From: Saposhnikovia divaricata
Lineage: Eukaryota; Streptophyta; Magnoliopsida; Apiales; Apiaceae
Length of the DNA: 64,000 nt
NCBI GenBank assembly: GCA_036435485.1
Contig: CM071594.1
Span: 200,534,216 to 200,598,215, forward strand
Reading direction: 5' to 3'
Part shown: positions 11,337-22,588 of the stretch, piece by piece
How the letters are laid out: every line of letters starts with the position of its first letter
Numbering within the stretch: position 1 is the stretch's first letter
Made by a program: the position numbers and the translations under genes
The notes under the pieces: model-generated
Told to the model about the DNA's origin: nothing
Database searches by the model: none
Seen by the model: only the letters and a program-made list of their open reading frames with translations

Positions 11337-12108
11337 ATGGCGAACGCAGAATCTGAAAAAGACATGACAAGCAAGTTTGCAAAACTGGACAAGTTTGAGG
11401 GCCAGGATTTTAAAAGATGGCAGAAAAAGATGCATTTTCTGTTGACCACGCTGAAAGTTGTGTATGTTCTGAGTACCCCCATTCCAGAAGTGATCGAAAA
11501 TGAAACCGCTGAACAAACTAGGAAGCGGTGCAAGTGGGAAAACGATGACTACATCTGTCGCGGCCACATCTTAAACGGTATGTCTGATTCCCGTTTCGAT
11601 ATATACCAAAATGTTGAGTCAGCGAAAGAATTGTGGGATTCTCTTGAATCCAAGTACATGGCAGAAGATGCTTCTAGTTAGAAGTTTCTGGTTAATAATT
11701 TTATGAATTATAAAATGGTCGATTCTAGACCAGTGATGGAACAATACAATGAATTGTTAAGGATTCTGGGGCAGTTTGCCCAACACAATCTGAAGATGGA
11801 TGAATCTATCTCAGTTTCTGGTGTTATAGACAAACTACCACCATCATGTAAGGATTTTAAACACTCCTTGAAACATAATAAAGATGATATGACTCTGGTT
11901 CAACTTGAAAGTCACTTCAGAATTGAAGAGGCTTTGAGGACTCAAGAAATTGAGAATAATCCTAAGGGAAAGAACCAAGTCGGTAACTCTTTTGTGAATA
12001 TGGTTGAAGATGGTGCATCTTCCAAGAATTCTAAGAATGACAAGGGTGATAAACGAAAGTTTAATGGAAACAACAACAATTCTTCCAATAAAAGGCCTAA
12101 GATGGCAT
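11337..12108 (+). pseudogene. gag: gag of copia-1, broken by one stop and one frameshift
   Basis: The frame starts at ATG 11337, only 26 bases after the LTR. It encodes a gag of the UBN2 type (FEGQDFKRWQKKMHFLL, then YNELLRILGQF and a Lys/Asn-rich tail). An in-frame TAG at 11679-11681 follows A-S-S. At about 12109 one base is missing inside the zinc knuckle, so the knuckle C-x2-C-x4-H-x4-C is split between two frames: A-C ends gag and W-K-C-G-K-P-G-H begins the pol frame. Homologous gag-pol proteins are one continuous frame, so these two lesions together separate gag from pol. The rest of gag is well preserved, as expected for a young copy. Confidence 0.9.
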
Positions 12109-15100
12109 GTGGAAGTGTGGCAAACCTGGACATTTCAAGAAGGATTGTCGGGTTGGTAAAGGCAAGCAAGAAAAGCAGATTGCTGGTCCAAGTGTATCCA
12201 AGGATCCAGAAAAGCAACAAGGTCAGATTTTAATACAGAATTATAATTCTGGTCAGAATTATGCATCACTAATACCTGAGGCATTTTATGTGCAGGATGA
12301 CAATGTTGCTTGGTGGATTGATTCAGGAGCAACGAGTCACGTATGCAAAGATCTTCGTTGGTTCATAGACTTTCAACCAATCGAAGATGGATCTATCTTA
12401 AAGATGGCAAATGTTGCAACTGAACCGATCAAAGGACTAGGAAATGTCAAGATAGTTTTTACTTCTGGCAAATGTATATTGTTGAATAAAGTGTTGTACG
12501 TTCCTGGGATTCGGAAGAATCTCTTGTCTGGTGTTGTATTGAATAATTGTGGATATAAACAAGTTTATGAAAGTGACAAATATATATTTTCAAAACATGG
12601 CTCTTTTGTTGGCTTTGGCTATTTGTGTAACGGTATGTTTATGTTGAATGTAAATACTCCATTTATTGATGAATCTGCTTGCATGGCTTCTACTAGTACT
12701 AGCAATGATTTGAATAAATCTGAATTATGGCATGCTAGACTAGGACATGTAAATTACAAAAGAATAAAGGATATGTCCAAAATGAGTCTCATACCTGCCA
12801 TTGATTTAGATAATGAAAAATGCAAAACATGCATGTCAACGAAGATAACCAGAATGCCATTTAAAGAGGTTAATAGGGTGTCTGATGTTTTAGAACTAAT
12901 TCACAGTGATTTGTGTGATTTCCATTCTACACCATCATTAGGAAATAAAAAGTATGTAGTTACTTTTATTGATGATGCTACTAGATATTGCTATGTATAT
13001 CTATTGCATGCTAAGGATGAAGCTCTAAACTTCTTTAAAATTTATAAAGAAGAAGTAGAGCTACATCAGAGTACCATGATTAAAAATCTACGTACTGATA
13101 GAGGAGGTGAGTATTATGATCCGGTTTATTTTCAATCTATTGGTATAATACATCAAACCACGGCTCCTTATACACCACAACAAAATGGTGTGGCAGAGAG
13201 AAAGAATAGGACTTTGAAAGAAATGGTTAATTCCTTGTTATCCTACTCGGGATTGAGTGAGGGTTTTTGGGGTGAGGCTATGTTAACAGCCTGTTATTTA
13301 TTGAATCGAATTCCTAGCAAGAGGAATAAGATTACCCCTTATGAACTTTGGTGTAACGAGTCACCAAAATTGAGTTTTCTGAGAGTTTGGGGATGTAGAG
13401 CAGTTGTAAGACTCACTGAACCCAAAAGAAGAAACTTGGGTGAACGAGGTATAGATTGCATATTTGTTGGTTATACTGAGCATTCCATAGCATATAGATT
13501 CTATGTGTTAGAATCTATTGACTATGTATCTGTGAACTCGATTATCGAGTCAAGGGATGCTATATTTGATGAAAACAGATTTACATCTATACCTAGACCA
13601 AGGGACATGCTTCAGAATTCTAGTAGGAACTCAGTTTCTACTGAAGATGTGAATGGACCGTCTGAACCAAGGAGAAGCACTAGAGCTAGAAAAGCAAAGT
13701 CTTTTGGAGATGATTTTCATCTTTATGTAGTAGAAGGCTCTAGAGATGAAATTGAATATCAATACCAATATTGTTTTGTTATTGAGGAGGATCCAAATAC
13801 ATTTAGCGAAGCTATGAAATCTAGGGATGTTGCATTCTGGAAAAAAGCTATCCAAGATGAAATGGATTCTATCATGAATAATAATACTTGGGAATTGAGT
13901 GATCTGCCCCCTGGCTGTAAGGCATTGGGAAACAGATGGATCTTCAAAAGGAAAATGAAGGTGGACGGTACCATAGATAAGTTTAAAGCCAGATTGGTAA
14001 TCCAAGGTTTTAGACAAAAAGAAGGGATTGATTATTTTGATACTTATGCTCCTGTTGCTAGAACCTCTACTATTAGGTTGTTAATAGCACTTGCTGCTAT
14101 ACACAACCTTGTCATTCACCAAATGGATGTGAAAACTGCATTCTTGAATGGTGAATTAGATGAAGAGATTTATATGAAACAACCCGAAGGGTTTGTTATG
14201 CCTGGTTGTGAAAACAAGGTGTGTAAATTGAAGAAATCAATTTATGGTCTAAAACAAGCACCGAAGGATTGGCATGATAAATTTGATATTGTGGTCTTGT
14301 CTAACGGTTATTTTCTTAACCAAGCAGACAAGTGTGTATACAGCAAATTTGATGATTCTGGTAAAGGAGTTATAATTTGTTTATATGTGGATGACATGTT
14401 GATTTTTGGTACTGACCAAAATCAAGTGGATAAAACCAAGAAGTTCTTGTCATCTAATTTTGATATGAAAGACATGGGGGAGGCTGAGGTGATTCTTGGT
14501 ATAAGAATCAAGCGTGAGAACAATGGCATTTCAATTTCTCAATCTCATTATATTGAGAAGATTCTGAAAAGATTTAACTTTAAGGATTGTTCTCCTGTTA
14601 GCACTCCTCTTGATCCTAGTATTAAACTCCTACCTAATACAGGTGTTGCAGTATCACAACTTGAATATTCAAGGGCTATTGGTAGTCTCATGTATGCCAT
14701 GATAAGCACTAGGCCAGATATTGCCTATGCTGTTGGAAAGCTTAGTAGGTATACTAGCAAACCAAGTTCACATCATTGGCAAGCCTTAAGCCGAGTGTTC
14801 AAGTACTTGAAAGGAACCATGGATTATGGTTTGACATATACTGGATTTCCTTCGGTTATTGAAGGTCATTCAGATGCAAGTTGGATTTCCAATAAGGAAG
14901 ATCATTCTTCCACAAGTGGATGGGTATTCCTACTTGGGGGAGGTGCTATCTCTTGGGCATCAAAGAAACAGAGTTGCATTACTGATTCAACGATGGAATC
15001 TGAATTTGTGGCATTATCAGCGGCTGGTAAAGAAGCTGAATGGTTAAAAAATCTGATTTATGAGATTCCATTGTGGCCTAAATCGATATCACCCATATCT

Positions 15101-15334
15101 ATCAGATGTGATAGTGAGTCTGCCTTGTCTAATGCTTATAGACAAGTGTTCAAAGGCAAGTCTACACACTTAGGTGTTAGACATAGCATGATTCGTGAGC
15201 TTATCACGCATGGTGTTATATCAGTGGAGTTTATAAGAACTCAACATAATTTAGCCGATCATCTAACCAAAGGGTTGAGTAGAGATCTTGTGCACAAGTC
15301 GGCTGTGGGGATGGGATTAAAGTCCATCGAATAA
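12107..15334 (+). CDS. pol: pol polyprotein of copia-1 (protease, integrase, RT, RNase H), 1075 codons open
   Basis: Uninterrupted. Domains in order: end of the gag zinc knuckle (residues 2-14); aspartic protease with WWIDSGATSHVCKD (D-S-G at 72-74); GAG-pre-integrase HHCC (LWHARLGH near 207, CKTC near 239-242); integrase core with D near 268 (HSDLCDF), D near 331 (TDRGGEY) and E near 364 (NGVAERKNR); RT with YVDD at 760-763 (bases 14384-14395); and RNase H with SDASWIS near 921 and a final TKGL motif. All catalytic motifs are intact, so this is the only potentially active enzyme set in the window. The ATG at 12107 is merely the first in the frame; the natural polyprotein would start in gag at 11337. 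Translation from genomic RNA is blocked by the gag lesions. Confidence 0.92.
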   Translation: MWKCGKPGHFKKDCRVGKGKQEKQIAGPSVSKDPEKQQGQILIQNYNSGQNYASLIPEAFYVQDDNVAWWIDSGATSHVCKDLRWFIDFQPIEDGSILKMANVATEPIKGLGNVKIVFTSGKCILLNKVLYVPGIRKNLLSGVVLNNCGYKQVYESDKYIFSKHGSFVGFGYLCNGMFMLNVNTPFIDESACMASTSTSNDLNKSELWHARLGHVNYKRIKDMSKMSLIPAIDLDNEKCKTCMSTKITRMPFKEVNRVSDVLELIHSDLCDFHSTPSLGNKKYVVTFIDDATRYCYVYLLHAKDEALNFFKIYKEEVELHQSTMIKNLRTDRGGEYYDPVYFQSIGIIHQTTAPYTPQQNGVAERKNRTLKEMVNSLLSYSGLSEGFWGEAMLTACYLLNRIPSKRNKITPYELWCNESPKLSFLRVWGCRAVVRLTEPKRRNLGERGIDCIFVGYTEHSIAYRFYVLESIDYVSVNSIIESRDAIFDENRFTSIPRPRDMLQNSSRNSVSTEDVNGPSEPRRSTRARKAKSFGDDFHLYVVEGSRDEIEYQYQYCFVIEEDPNTFSEAMKSRDVAFWKKAIQDEMDSIMNNNTWELSDLPPGCKALGNRWIFKRKMKVDGTIDKFKARLVIQGFRQKEGIDYFDTYAPVARTSTIRLLIALAAIHNLVIHQMDVKTAFLNGELDEEIYMKQPEGFVMPGCENKVCKLKKSIYGLKQAPKDWHDKFDIVVLSNGYFLNQADKCVYSKFDDSGKGVIICLYVDDMLIFGTDQNQVDKTKKFLSSNFDMKDMGEAEVILGIRIKRENNGISISQSHYIEKILKRFNFKDCSPVSTPLDPSIKLLPNTGVAVSQLEYSRAIGSLMYAMISTRPDIAYAVGKLSRYTSKPSSHHWQALSRVFKYLKGTMDYGLTYTGFPSVIEGHSDASWISNKEDHSSTSGWVFLLGGGAISWASKKQSCITDSTMESEFVALSAAGKEAEWLKNLIYEIPLWPKSISPISIRCDSESALSNAYRQVFKGKSTHLGVRHSMIRELITHGVISVEFIRTQHNLADHLTKGLSRDLVHKSAVGMGLKSIE

Positions 15335-15850
15335 CCTCTCATGTTGAGATACCCAATTCCCATCTAATATGACATTAGGTGCTGAATTCAATGTGGAAAG
15401 CTTAACATCTAGAGATTGGAACACATTAAAGCATCATCCCAAGGTATGTGTTCAGACCTGCAAGTTAAGGAGGTTGAAGTTTATCTTCTTAATAGTTCTT
15501 GTGAAAAATTGCATATGCAGGTGCGAGAATAAAAGAACTACCTATTTGAGCATGAAGTTTAGCCGCTTCAAGAAGCTTGGACTTGGCTTTGATATGCTTA
15601 AGAAGGATTAGGACACTAGGCTAGTAAAACATAGTGTCGAGTAAGAACATTTGAGAATGTAAATTTATGTGTATATTATCTTCATGTATTCACTATGAAT
15701 AACCAAGGTTCAATCCATAGTGACACCTTGGTATTCGAATATTTGGAATGTGTAATATACTAATGTGAAATTCAATTGTCACGATATTTCATTTATGCAT
15801 AAGTTTGTTGTTTGTTGTGATTTTGTTTAGTTAATCATGGATTACGCTAA
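15335..15850 (+). other. 3' non-coding region of copia-1
   Basis: Between the pol stop and the polypurine tract. A short open stretch at 15369-15611 has no recognisable domain and I do not consider it a gene. Confidence 0.6.
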
Positions 15851-15863
15851 AATGGGGGAGGAT
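15851..15863 (+). other. Polypurine tract of copia-1
   Basis: AATGGGGGAGGAT immediately before the 3' LTR: the plus-strand priming site. Confidence 0.9.
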
Positions 15864-16359
15864 TGTTGGATATTTTAGTGTAATTGGATTGGCTTGATCA
15901 ATGTAATCGTAATGTTACATCGAACAAGTCGGGAGAATGTGGAGTGCATGCTCTGTTCGAGTTCGTTATTATTTCAGAATTATTGCTTATGAGACATGTC
16001 TATTGGCATCAAACACATCTGCTAGAATGAGATGTGTCTATTGGGAAAAGACACATCTTGAGATGTGTCTATTAGCATTGGACATGACTGTTGGAAATGG
16101 GATGTGTCTTTTGGCAAAAGACACATTTTGAGATGTGTCTATTGGCAAAAGACACATCTGTTGACATCTATATATAGGTGTGGCATTGATCATTTTCTGC
16201 ATAGGTTCATTTGAAATTCACAGCAAAACACATTCTCTCTTCTTGCAGAATTTCTGACTTTATCCGATTGAATTATTTGGGTGAACCACAAATAACTTCA
16301 ATCTGAAAGTGTTCACACGACTTCAGAAAAATCCAAGTAATTACCCATATTCCCCAACA
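15864..16359 (+). repeat. 3' LTR of copia-1
   Basis: 496 bp, near identical to 10812-11310, with the same three palindromic units and TATA box. Followed by TTAAG at 16360-16364. Confidence 0.95.
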
Positions 16360-16364
16360 TTAAG

Positions 16365-16661
16365 CAATTTAAATTTTTATATTTCAATAATTATACAAAT
16401 TAGATATATGTAATTTATTATTTTTGCAAAAATATTCTTTTAATAGCTTTGATAACAAAATTATTCATAAATGTTTCATATATTTATACTTTAATTTGTT
16501 TTTATATTCCTACATATTATAAATTTCTTCTTTTACACCATATTAAACATCGAAAAATATGATTCTAAAATTTCATTTTTTACAATGTCCTCATTCCGGT
16601 TCGGCCTCCACCGCACTTCTTTCATATGCATGCATTAAAATATGGAGAGTCCTTCCATATA
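16365..16661. other. AT-rich intergenic DNA, nothing recognised
   Basis: No ORF, repeat boundary or RNA gene recognised. Confidence 0.6.
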
Positions 16662-17015
16662 GAGCCCGTTTGGCCGGGGTTTAATTTTTGATTTTAAGTT
16701 AAAAAAATGTCTGTTTGTGTAATAAGTCAAAAAATGATTTAAATTAAAAAAATAACTTAAAACCTGAAGTTGATATGAAATACTTTTTTAACGACTTATT
16801 TTATTTTGATAATTTTATTTGATAAAAGTTAACATTATCATTCAAATTATTATTTATCAAATTTATTTCTATTTTTACATTTTTAATAATTCATAAGTTA
16901 ACCATTATATAAAATTATCAAAATAGATATTAAATTAAAATTTTATTTTTTCACTTATTATTTTATAAAAACTTTAAATTATAAATAATAATTTTAAATT
17001 TATCCAAACGATCTC
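16662..17015. mobile_element. MITE with GAGCCCGTTTGG / GAGATCGTTTGG ends
   Basis: 354 bp, very AT-rich, terminal inverted repeats of about 12 bp, flanked by ATA on both sides (16659-16661 and 17016-17018). The CGTTTGG core recurs in many plant MITEs; superfamily uncertain. Confidence 0.6.
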
Positions 17016-17506
17016 ATAATTATATCTTTGTTCCATCGTTTACGGTTACTACAAAGTTTTATCTTTCTCTCGATAAACTAAAAGCCAGCATCTAGTCTGG
17101 AGAAAAGAAAGCTACCAAGACAGCTATATATGGTAGTAGTACTATTGACTGACACTGAAAATTGTCAAAGTGCATTTCGTAACTCCTTGTGTAAATGTTG
17201 TTTGGCTTATCACTTTTGCCTTTCTTGGATTTCACATTGCATTTACTATTAAATAATTTATAATAAAATTTGTTATCTCTTTAAAGAATAAGACTGAGAA
17301 ATAGTAAATGCCAACCAACAAGGCAAAAAGAATGCTTAAACTATGTTCATGTAAACATGTAGGAGTATATGTTTTACAAAAAAAAATGTTTCAATACTCT
17401 GATATTAATTAATAAAATTTTTAATTTAAAAAAATATATATATAAATTATATATATAATTTCATGGATTTTCAAAATAAAATTTATTATATAAACCATCA
17501 AATAAA

Positions 17507-17823
17507 TAGGAGTGAGCATTTGGATATAAAAATCTAAAGATGAATCATATTTTAAATATCCAAATACCCTAATAAGAAAAACTTTCATTTTCAAATAGTG
17601 AACCAAATTAAATTTGATGGATTCTCAATCACATCATTTCAAATATACTTATTCAATTATTGAATATCCAATCTTGAGATTGAGCATTCGATTGGTTCGT
17701 TCGGAATCGGATCGAATCGAATAAAACGAAAACCAAATTGTTAATGTTTTCAAAATCAAATCAGATTGAATTTATATTAGGAATCGAATCGGACCAAACG
17801 GAAGAACTGAATGCTCACTTCTA
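17507..17823. mobile_element. Probable hAT-like MITE with AGTGAGCATT ends
   Basis: Left end TAGGAGTGAGCATTTGG; right end is the inverse of TAGAAGTGAGCATTCAG. The interior near 17690-17800 is rich in GAATCGGATCGAATCG-type sequence, common in GTGAGCATTCGG elements of plants. No clear 8-bp duplication. Confidence 0.5.
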
Positions 17824-17950
17824 CAAACAAACTTTTTATATGAAATATGAATAAGGTTAAACTATTTCAACAAGAGAGGTGGCAGCGCATTCATGAAAAT
17901 ATTGGAACATCACGAGCAAGTGTAAAAAAGATTGTTAGTAGTATGGAAGT

Positions 17951-18279
17951 TGTTGGACCGTGTAGCCTAAGAAGTAATTTGTATTAGTTGATATAAGCTA
18001 AATTAGAATGTATTAGGTCCATTTAAAGGTTAATATAGATTGTATTAGGCCCATTACTTTTGTATTTTTATTAAAGCCTTGAAGCCCATATGTGTAAATC
18101 TAAGAGGACCCACAAAGAATCCCCTATAAATACTAATCAAAATCCACTTGTAAAGTGGTTGGCAATTGTAAATTATTGAGTTGTACCTCCAAAGAAGAGA
18201 TATACATTTTAATGAATATGATCTTCACCTTTTCTGAGATCTCATTCCAAATATTATAGTGATCCGTATTATATTAACA
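17951..18279 (+). repeat. Probable solo LTR (329 bp)
   Basis: TGTTGG start and TTAACA end, with a TATA-like CTATAAATAC near 18124 and LTR-like composition. No internal domain follows and no 5-bp duplication is evident, so either the ends have drifted or this is a truncated piece. Confidence 0.45.
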
Positions 18280-18407
18280 ATTAACTCTCCATCTCCATCA
18301 GAAGTGCAATACATATATTGTCCCAACCTCTCATTTTCCTCAACTTTGTTTTTTGTTGGTTTCTATGACTAATGAAATTGCAGTTCAGTAAAATAACACT
18401 AAACTAA

Positions 18408-18627
18408 GGGGGTGTTTGGGGAAACTTATTTTTCAGAATAAGTCAACTTATTTTAAGTTGAAAGTTAAAATTTCTATCTTTTCAACTTATTTTCCAACTT
18501 ATTTTGCAACTTATTGAATTTCAAGCATATATTAAATACTTGTATAAAAAAGAATTATCAAAATATAAAAATTTTACCCGAAAATAAGTCCATAAATCCT
18601 TAAAAAAAAGTTTTGCCAAACAGGCGG
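18408..18627. mobile_element. Tourist-like (PIF/Harbinger) MITE
   Basis: 220 bp. Ends GGGGGTGTTTGG and inverted CCGCCTGTTTGG, flanked by TAA on both sides (18405-18407 and 18628-18630), the target duplication typical of PIF/Harbinger. Confidence 0.7.
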
Positions 18628-18744
18628 TAAGTGCTTTCCTTATCAACTACTCCTTACTTAAATTTTAATGCACATCAATCCAAGTGTTAAGTTAATTAAT
18701 CCATTTCATAATTGAGTAATTAGGGATTTTAATTTTACAATGTA

Positions 18745-19053
18745 CTTCCTCTGTCTAAAAAGTATATTTGCATAACTTATTTTTAAAATTTTTTTTTTTG
18801 AATAAAAATTTAAACATATCCTCCTGAATTGTTTTTTGGGGGACGGTTGCGTGGCACGTATTCTAAGGTTCCTAAAAAGTATAGTTCCATAATTTATTTT
18901 TAATTTTTTTGAATAAAAATTTAATGTTAAAAATTTTATTCAAAAAAAAAATTAAAAATATGTTATGAAAATATACTTTATATATGCCTTAAAATGTGTG
19001 TCAAACAATACTAAAAACATGTAAAGATAAAAAAATGAATGGGATGGATGGAG
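18745..19053. mobile_element. Stowaway-like (Tc1/mariner) MITE with an internal duplicated arm
   Basis: Ends CTTCCTCTGTCT and inverted CTCCATCCATCCC, flanked by TA (18743-18744 and 19054-19055). Inside, a second inverted repeat with arms of about 50 bp (18873-18922 against roughly 18929-18980) repeats the start of the element. Confidence 0.75.
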
Positions 19054-19156
19054 TATATACAAATACAAATCTATGTTAGAACAAGTCTTGCTTATCCAAT
19101 TACTCCTAGGGAGCTTATTCGAATTAATGTGAGAAGTAAGAACAATATTCTTTGAT

Positions 19157-19347
19157 GAGAGTAGGGAGCCTGGGATATATCTCAGTAAGTTCTCTGAGAT
19201 AATTACTTTTTATATATATAAATAGGGTGGGTATTCTAGTATTTTCAGAGATTTTTAATTAGCCTTGCGAGCCTAGTAAGATTTAAAAATTATTTTATAT
19301 GTATCTTAGTAAAAATTTCCTGAGATATATGTCAGGACCTTTTTCTC
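19157..19347. mobile_element. Small Mutator-like MITE, copy 2
   Basis: 191 bp flanked by a perfect 9-bp duplication TTCTTTGAT (19148-19156 and 19348-19356). The ends start GAGA and carry the inverted block around GATATATCTCAG. Same family as 9321-9518. Confidence 0.85.
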
Positions 19348-19356
19348 TTCTTTGAT

Positions 19357-19656
19357 ATAGATAAATAGTCCGTATATTGCATGTAACATTATGTAGATTA
19401 TGTCTTCTAATTATGATGATGCTCTAATGAGCTAGGAGCAATTCCGTTATAACAGACAACTTTAAAACGGCTAAAGGTCTGAAACCATATTATGTGATGA
19501 AGCTTTTTTCCCGGATAAAGAATGTGCCAACGTTGAAAAAGTAGGCGGTGGAGCCGCGGCGCACTCCTTAGCACCACAGTCCCACTAGATAGTATTGTGA
19601 GAGAAATTTAGTACAACACTTATTGGAGCTAATTATAGGATGAATGGAGAAAATTC
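19357..19656. other. Single-copy-looking spacer left of the nested cascade
   Basis: No domain recognised. A locally GC-rich patch at 19540-19590 stands out. This could be the rest of the SIRE-2 LTR, if the short LTR element inserted there (see 56042-57043), but I could not prove it. Confidence 0.4.
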
Positions 19657-19737
19657 TGTTAGGTTAGGAGACTTACAGAATCTGAAATTCACAAACAATC
19701 AATACATTGAACACACATAATCAAGCGATTAATTAAC
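19657..19737 (-). repeat. 3' LTR of the short LTR element, first piece
   Basis: Matches 55448-55528. Broken after TTAAC (19733-19737), which is repeated at 54386-54390 as the target duplication of copia-2. Confidence 0.9.
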
Positions 19738-19819
19738 TGTTAGATTTTTTGTATATAATAAAGAAAAAATAATATTTTTTGTTATTTATTTTATTTTATT
19801 TCAGTAATTATTTTTTTAA
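19738..19819 (+). repeat. 5' LTR of copia-2, first piece
   Basis: Matches 53351-53430 and ends in the T-rich target (TTTTTTTAA, 19811-19819) of the Mutator-like element. Confidence 0.9.
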
Positions 19820-20023
19820 GGGATATTCCAAATGATACCACTGTACAATTCCCTTTTTCATTTGGTATCATCCAACATTTTTTAATCCATTTTATACCAT
19901 TCTATCAAGCAAACGTTAGTCGGAAATTAGATTATTCTTAATGTTACCACTATACAATTGACTTTTTCATACGTGCCATCCAATATGTTTGACTTCTAGA
20001 TGGTGCCATTTTTCTCTCAGTTA

Positions 20024-22455
20024 TGTAACACCCCCAAATCTGAGGTCAAAGATTCAGGTCGTCACATCACCATCCAACCATATCATACCTGTATTAACTG
20101 TACAACTCAACAATACATCCATCCAGACCTCAATCTTAAGCACAAACAAGTTAGAGCCTCAGAAACGATAATCAAAAGTAACACTAAATATTACAATTCA
20201 TCTGTACAATCCAGAATCTTACGCACTTCCACTTATACAACTACACTTGAAGACAAGTCTTACTATTACAGTTTAGAACCTATCAGACTTACTCTGTAGT
20301 ATTTATCAGGAGCTAAATCATCTCCGGGGTAAATCTTCTACTCCTCTTCTGCTGGTGCGGAGTTAATCGGCCAAATTCTTCTCTTTCTGAAAAGTTTTTA
20401 TAAAGCAAGAATGAGCTACATAACGCTCAGCAAGTTCACCATTTTGAAAAGTAATAATGTGGTTTATTTCGAAAACATTCCCAACTATATGGGTATATAT
20501 CTCAGATTTCAAAACATAATTGGACAATATATATGTCCGAGTTTGAATAAAACATCTATGCTCACTAAGGAGATTTAAGAATAACATATGAACCCTTTAT
20601 AAGGTTCCTATTTCAATATATCACAAGTTTGAAAATATATACATATGAGTATATCATTTTCGGCAAAACACTCTACGGTTAACATACTGTACAGGGAATA
20701 CATCATTGCAAACCTCTTTCCTTCCATTAACTTAGAAGGTTTCTCATTCAAAAACATTTCATTCTTTGAAATAATTGCAAGAGTGCACTAACACGTGCCA
20801 ATCTTTATAGAAAATCTTGCAGTTCTAGATACGGCACGATGTCAATATTTTTCTTATCAAAAGCCACACTATCGGCAACTTGGCACTTAGGCCCAAGAAG
20901 CAGTGTTTGAGTATTTTTCCAAAGTGGAGGATGGGACTGGAAGAAAACATAAAAAAACCTGACAGGGATTGACGATGATCAGTCGCCACATCCAAGTCCA
21001 ATAATCTGCGGGTCTTCTCTACCGGTAGAAGGATAGAAACTACATCCGTAACTATCCTCGGGTGAAAACTACATCCGTAATCACCCTCGATGAAAACTAC
21101 ATCCGTAATCATCCTTGGGCAACACCTGGGCCGGAATAATAATTGATGGACCGCCTGGCTCACGGCCGCTTACACATCCCGGGAATCGTTCGTCAACGGT
21201 TCCCACACCTGCCAGAGTCCCTTTTTCTTTTTCTTTTAAAAACTTGATTTCGATTGAAAACTGAGTAATTGAGGTCCGACATCAGTCGACCGATGATTCT
21301 TGAAACCACACAAGAAGCAAACCTGACCGGGGGTTTTCGAAAATGTTTTGAGTTCGAAAGAGTTCGAGTTTGAAAGTGCCAAAGGTATCTTGGATTAGCT
21401 TTGTCTTTAAAATAATGAATAATAATTAATAAATGATATTTTAAGATTTAATATTAATGATAAATAAAATAATTATTTACTTAAATAAGCTTTTAATCCA
21501 AGATAGGTATTTTGAGTATTTACGAAGATATAAAAATAATTACTTGAGTATACGATACTCCCCGAATGACCCTTCGGGTTTTCGCAATTTAATTACGATA
21601 TAATAATATACCGCTCCCTGGTCAATAGTATATACGGACCGCTACGACCTCTATTGCTAGAGTCGTTGTCCGAAGAAAACATTCCATTCTAAGTTCAAGG
21701 GGTGCAAACATATATGTACTTATACATCTCAATTTCATCGATATTTCGATAAACATAAACATTTGATATGATTGAAAACTACAAACACGACAGTGAAAGT
21801 CCTTGTATATGTAAGTTTTGAAAAGTAAACTTGCCTTGGTGAGGTTGGGGTGGTCGAGCGTGCGGAGTGGAATGATCTATACATAAGCAATAACCGTTCT
21901 TTAGTACCTTAATAAATATCTCTTTAATTGCGGGGTTTTAGGGGGTACAAAATTAACTTAATGACTTCGTCTTATGACACTCTATCCTCACTATAGGTTT
22001 ATGTCATCACTCGATTACGCTCGTCACTTATTCGACTTAATTTGGTTACCATATCCGAATCATATCCATTACCCCTAAAATTACACTCCACTTACGACTT
22101 TTTCCCTTGCGCGAATTTTACTCTAGGATTTTTATATATTTGAAAAATACATATTTTAATCCAATTCTTTTTGGGTAGCCTTCACCACTTCATTTTCTAG
22201 CTTCTCTAATTTTTCCATGATCCTACATAAATTTTAGGGGTTTAAACAAGGTTCACAAGGGGACCATTTAGTGCAGTCCGGATTCCAGAAACACATTTCA
22301 CTTCTCAGGCCATAACTCAAAATCTATACATCACCTAGTCATGAACCTTTTATTTCTGGAAACTACATTCAAATACCTTTCCAACAATATATATTAGGAC
22401 TTCAGGGGACAAGATTTAGGGGTTCAAAACCCTCTTACAAGACAGTACAAGTTCC
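20024..22455 (-). repeat. Older truncated copy of the LARD-type gypsy LTR
   Basis: Matches the first 2.4 kb of the LTRs at 22589 and 32330 but with clearly more differences and several indels. It starts TGTAACACCCCC and loses similarity after base 22455. It lies inside the Mutator-like element and is older than the LARD insertion beside it. Confidence 0.8.
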
Positions 22456-22588
22456 GAGCACACATTATATATGTATATGTTCATACGGGTTGATTCTATA
22501 TATTATGTATTAATTTAATATTTTGAACTATTGATCAAAGTTTATTATGACTGGACAATTGGATCGGAGTCTAATGAATGACTTGATT
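22456..22588. other. 133-bp remnant of the Mutator-like element interior
   Basis: Unmatched AT-rich sequence between the truncated LTR and the LARD, ending in the LARD target TGATT (22584-22588). It continues, after removal of the LARD, at 36331. Confidence 0.6.

Larger units (their letters stand above)
10812..16359 (+). mobile_element. Nearly complete Ty1/copia retrotransposon (copia-1)
   Basis: 5548 bp bounded by near-identical LTRs (499 and 496 bp) and perfect TTAAG duplications at 10807-10811 and 16360-16364. Order is LTR, gag, protease, integrase, RT, RNase H, non-coding tail, polypurine tract, LTR. By eye the LTRs differ by about seven substitutions and one 3-base indel, so the insertion is recent. 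Only two lesions are evident, both in gag. Confidence 0.95.

Noticed and set aside
15369..15611. 80-codon frame after copia-1 pol
   Set aside because: No domain; lies in the 3' non-coding region between pol and the polypurine tract.
19357..19656. Host gene exon (GC-rich patch at 19540-19590)
   Set aside because: No open frame of useful length or recognisable protein motif; it may be LTR sequence.
20825..21163. 112-codon minus-strand frame, repeated at 23390-23725 and 33131-33466
   Set aside because: It is part of the LTR and is preserved mainly because the LTRs are copies of one another; no domain, start context or selection signal is visible.
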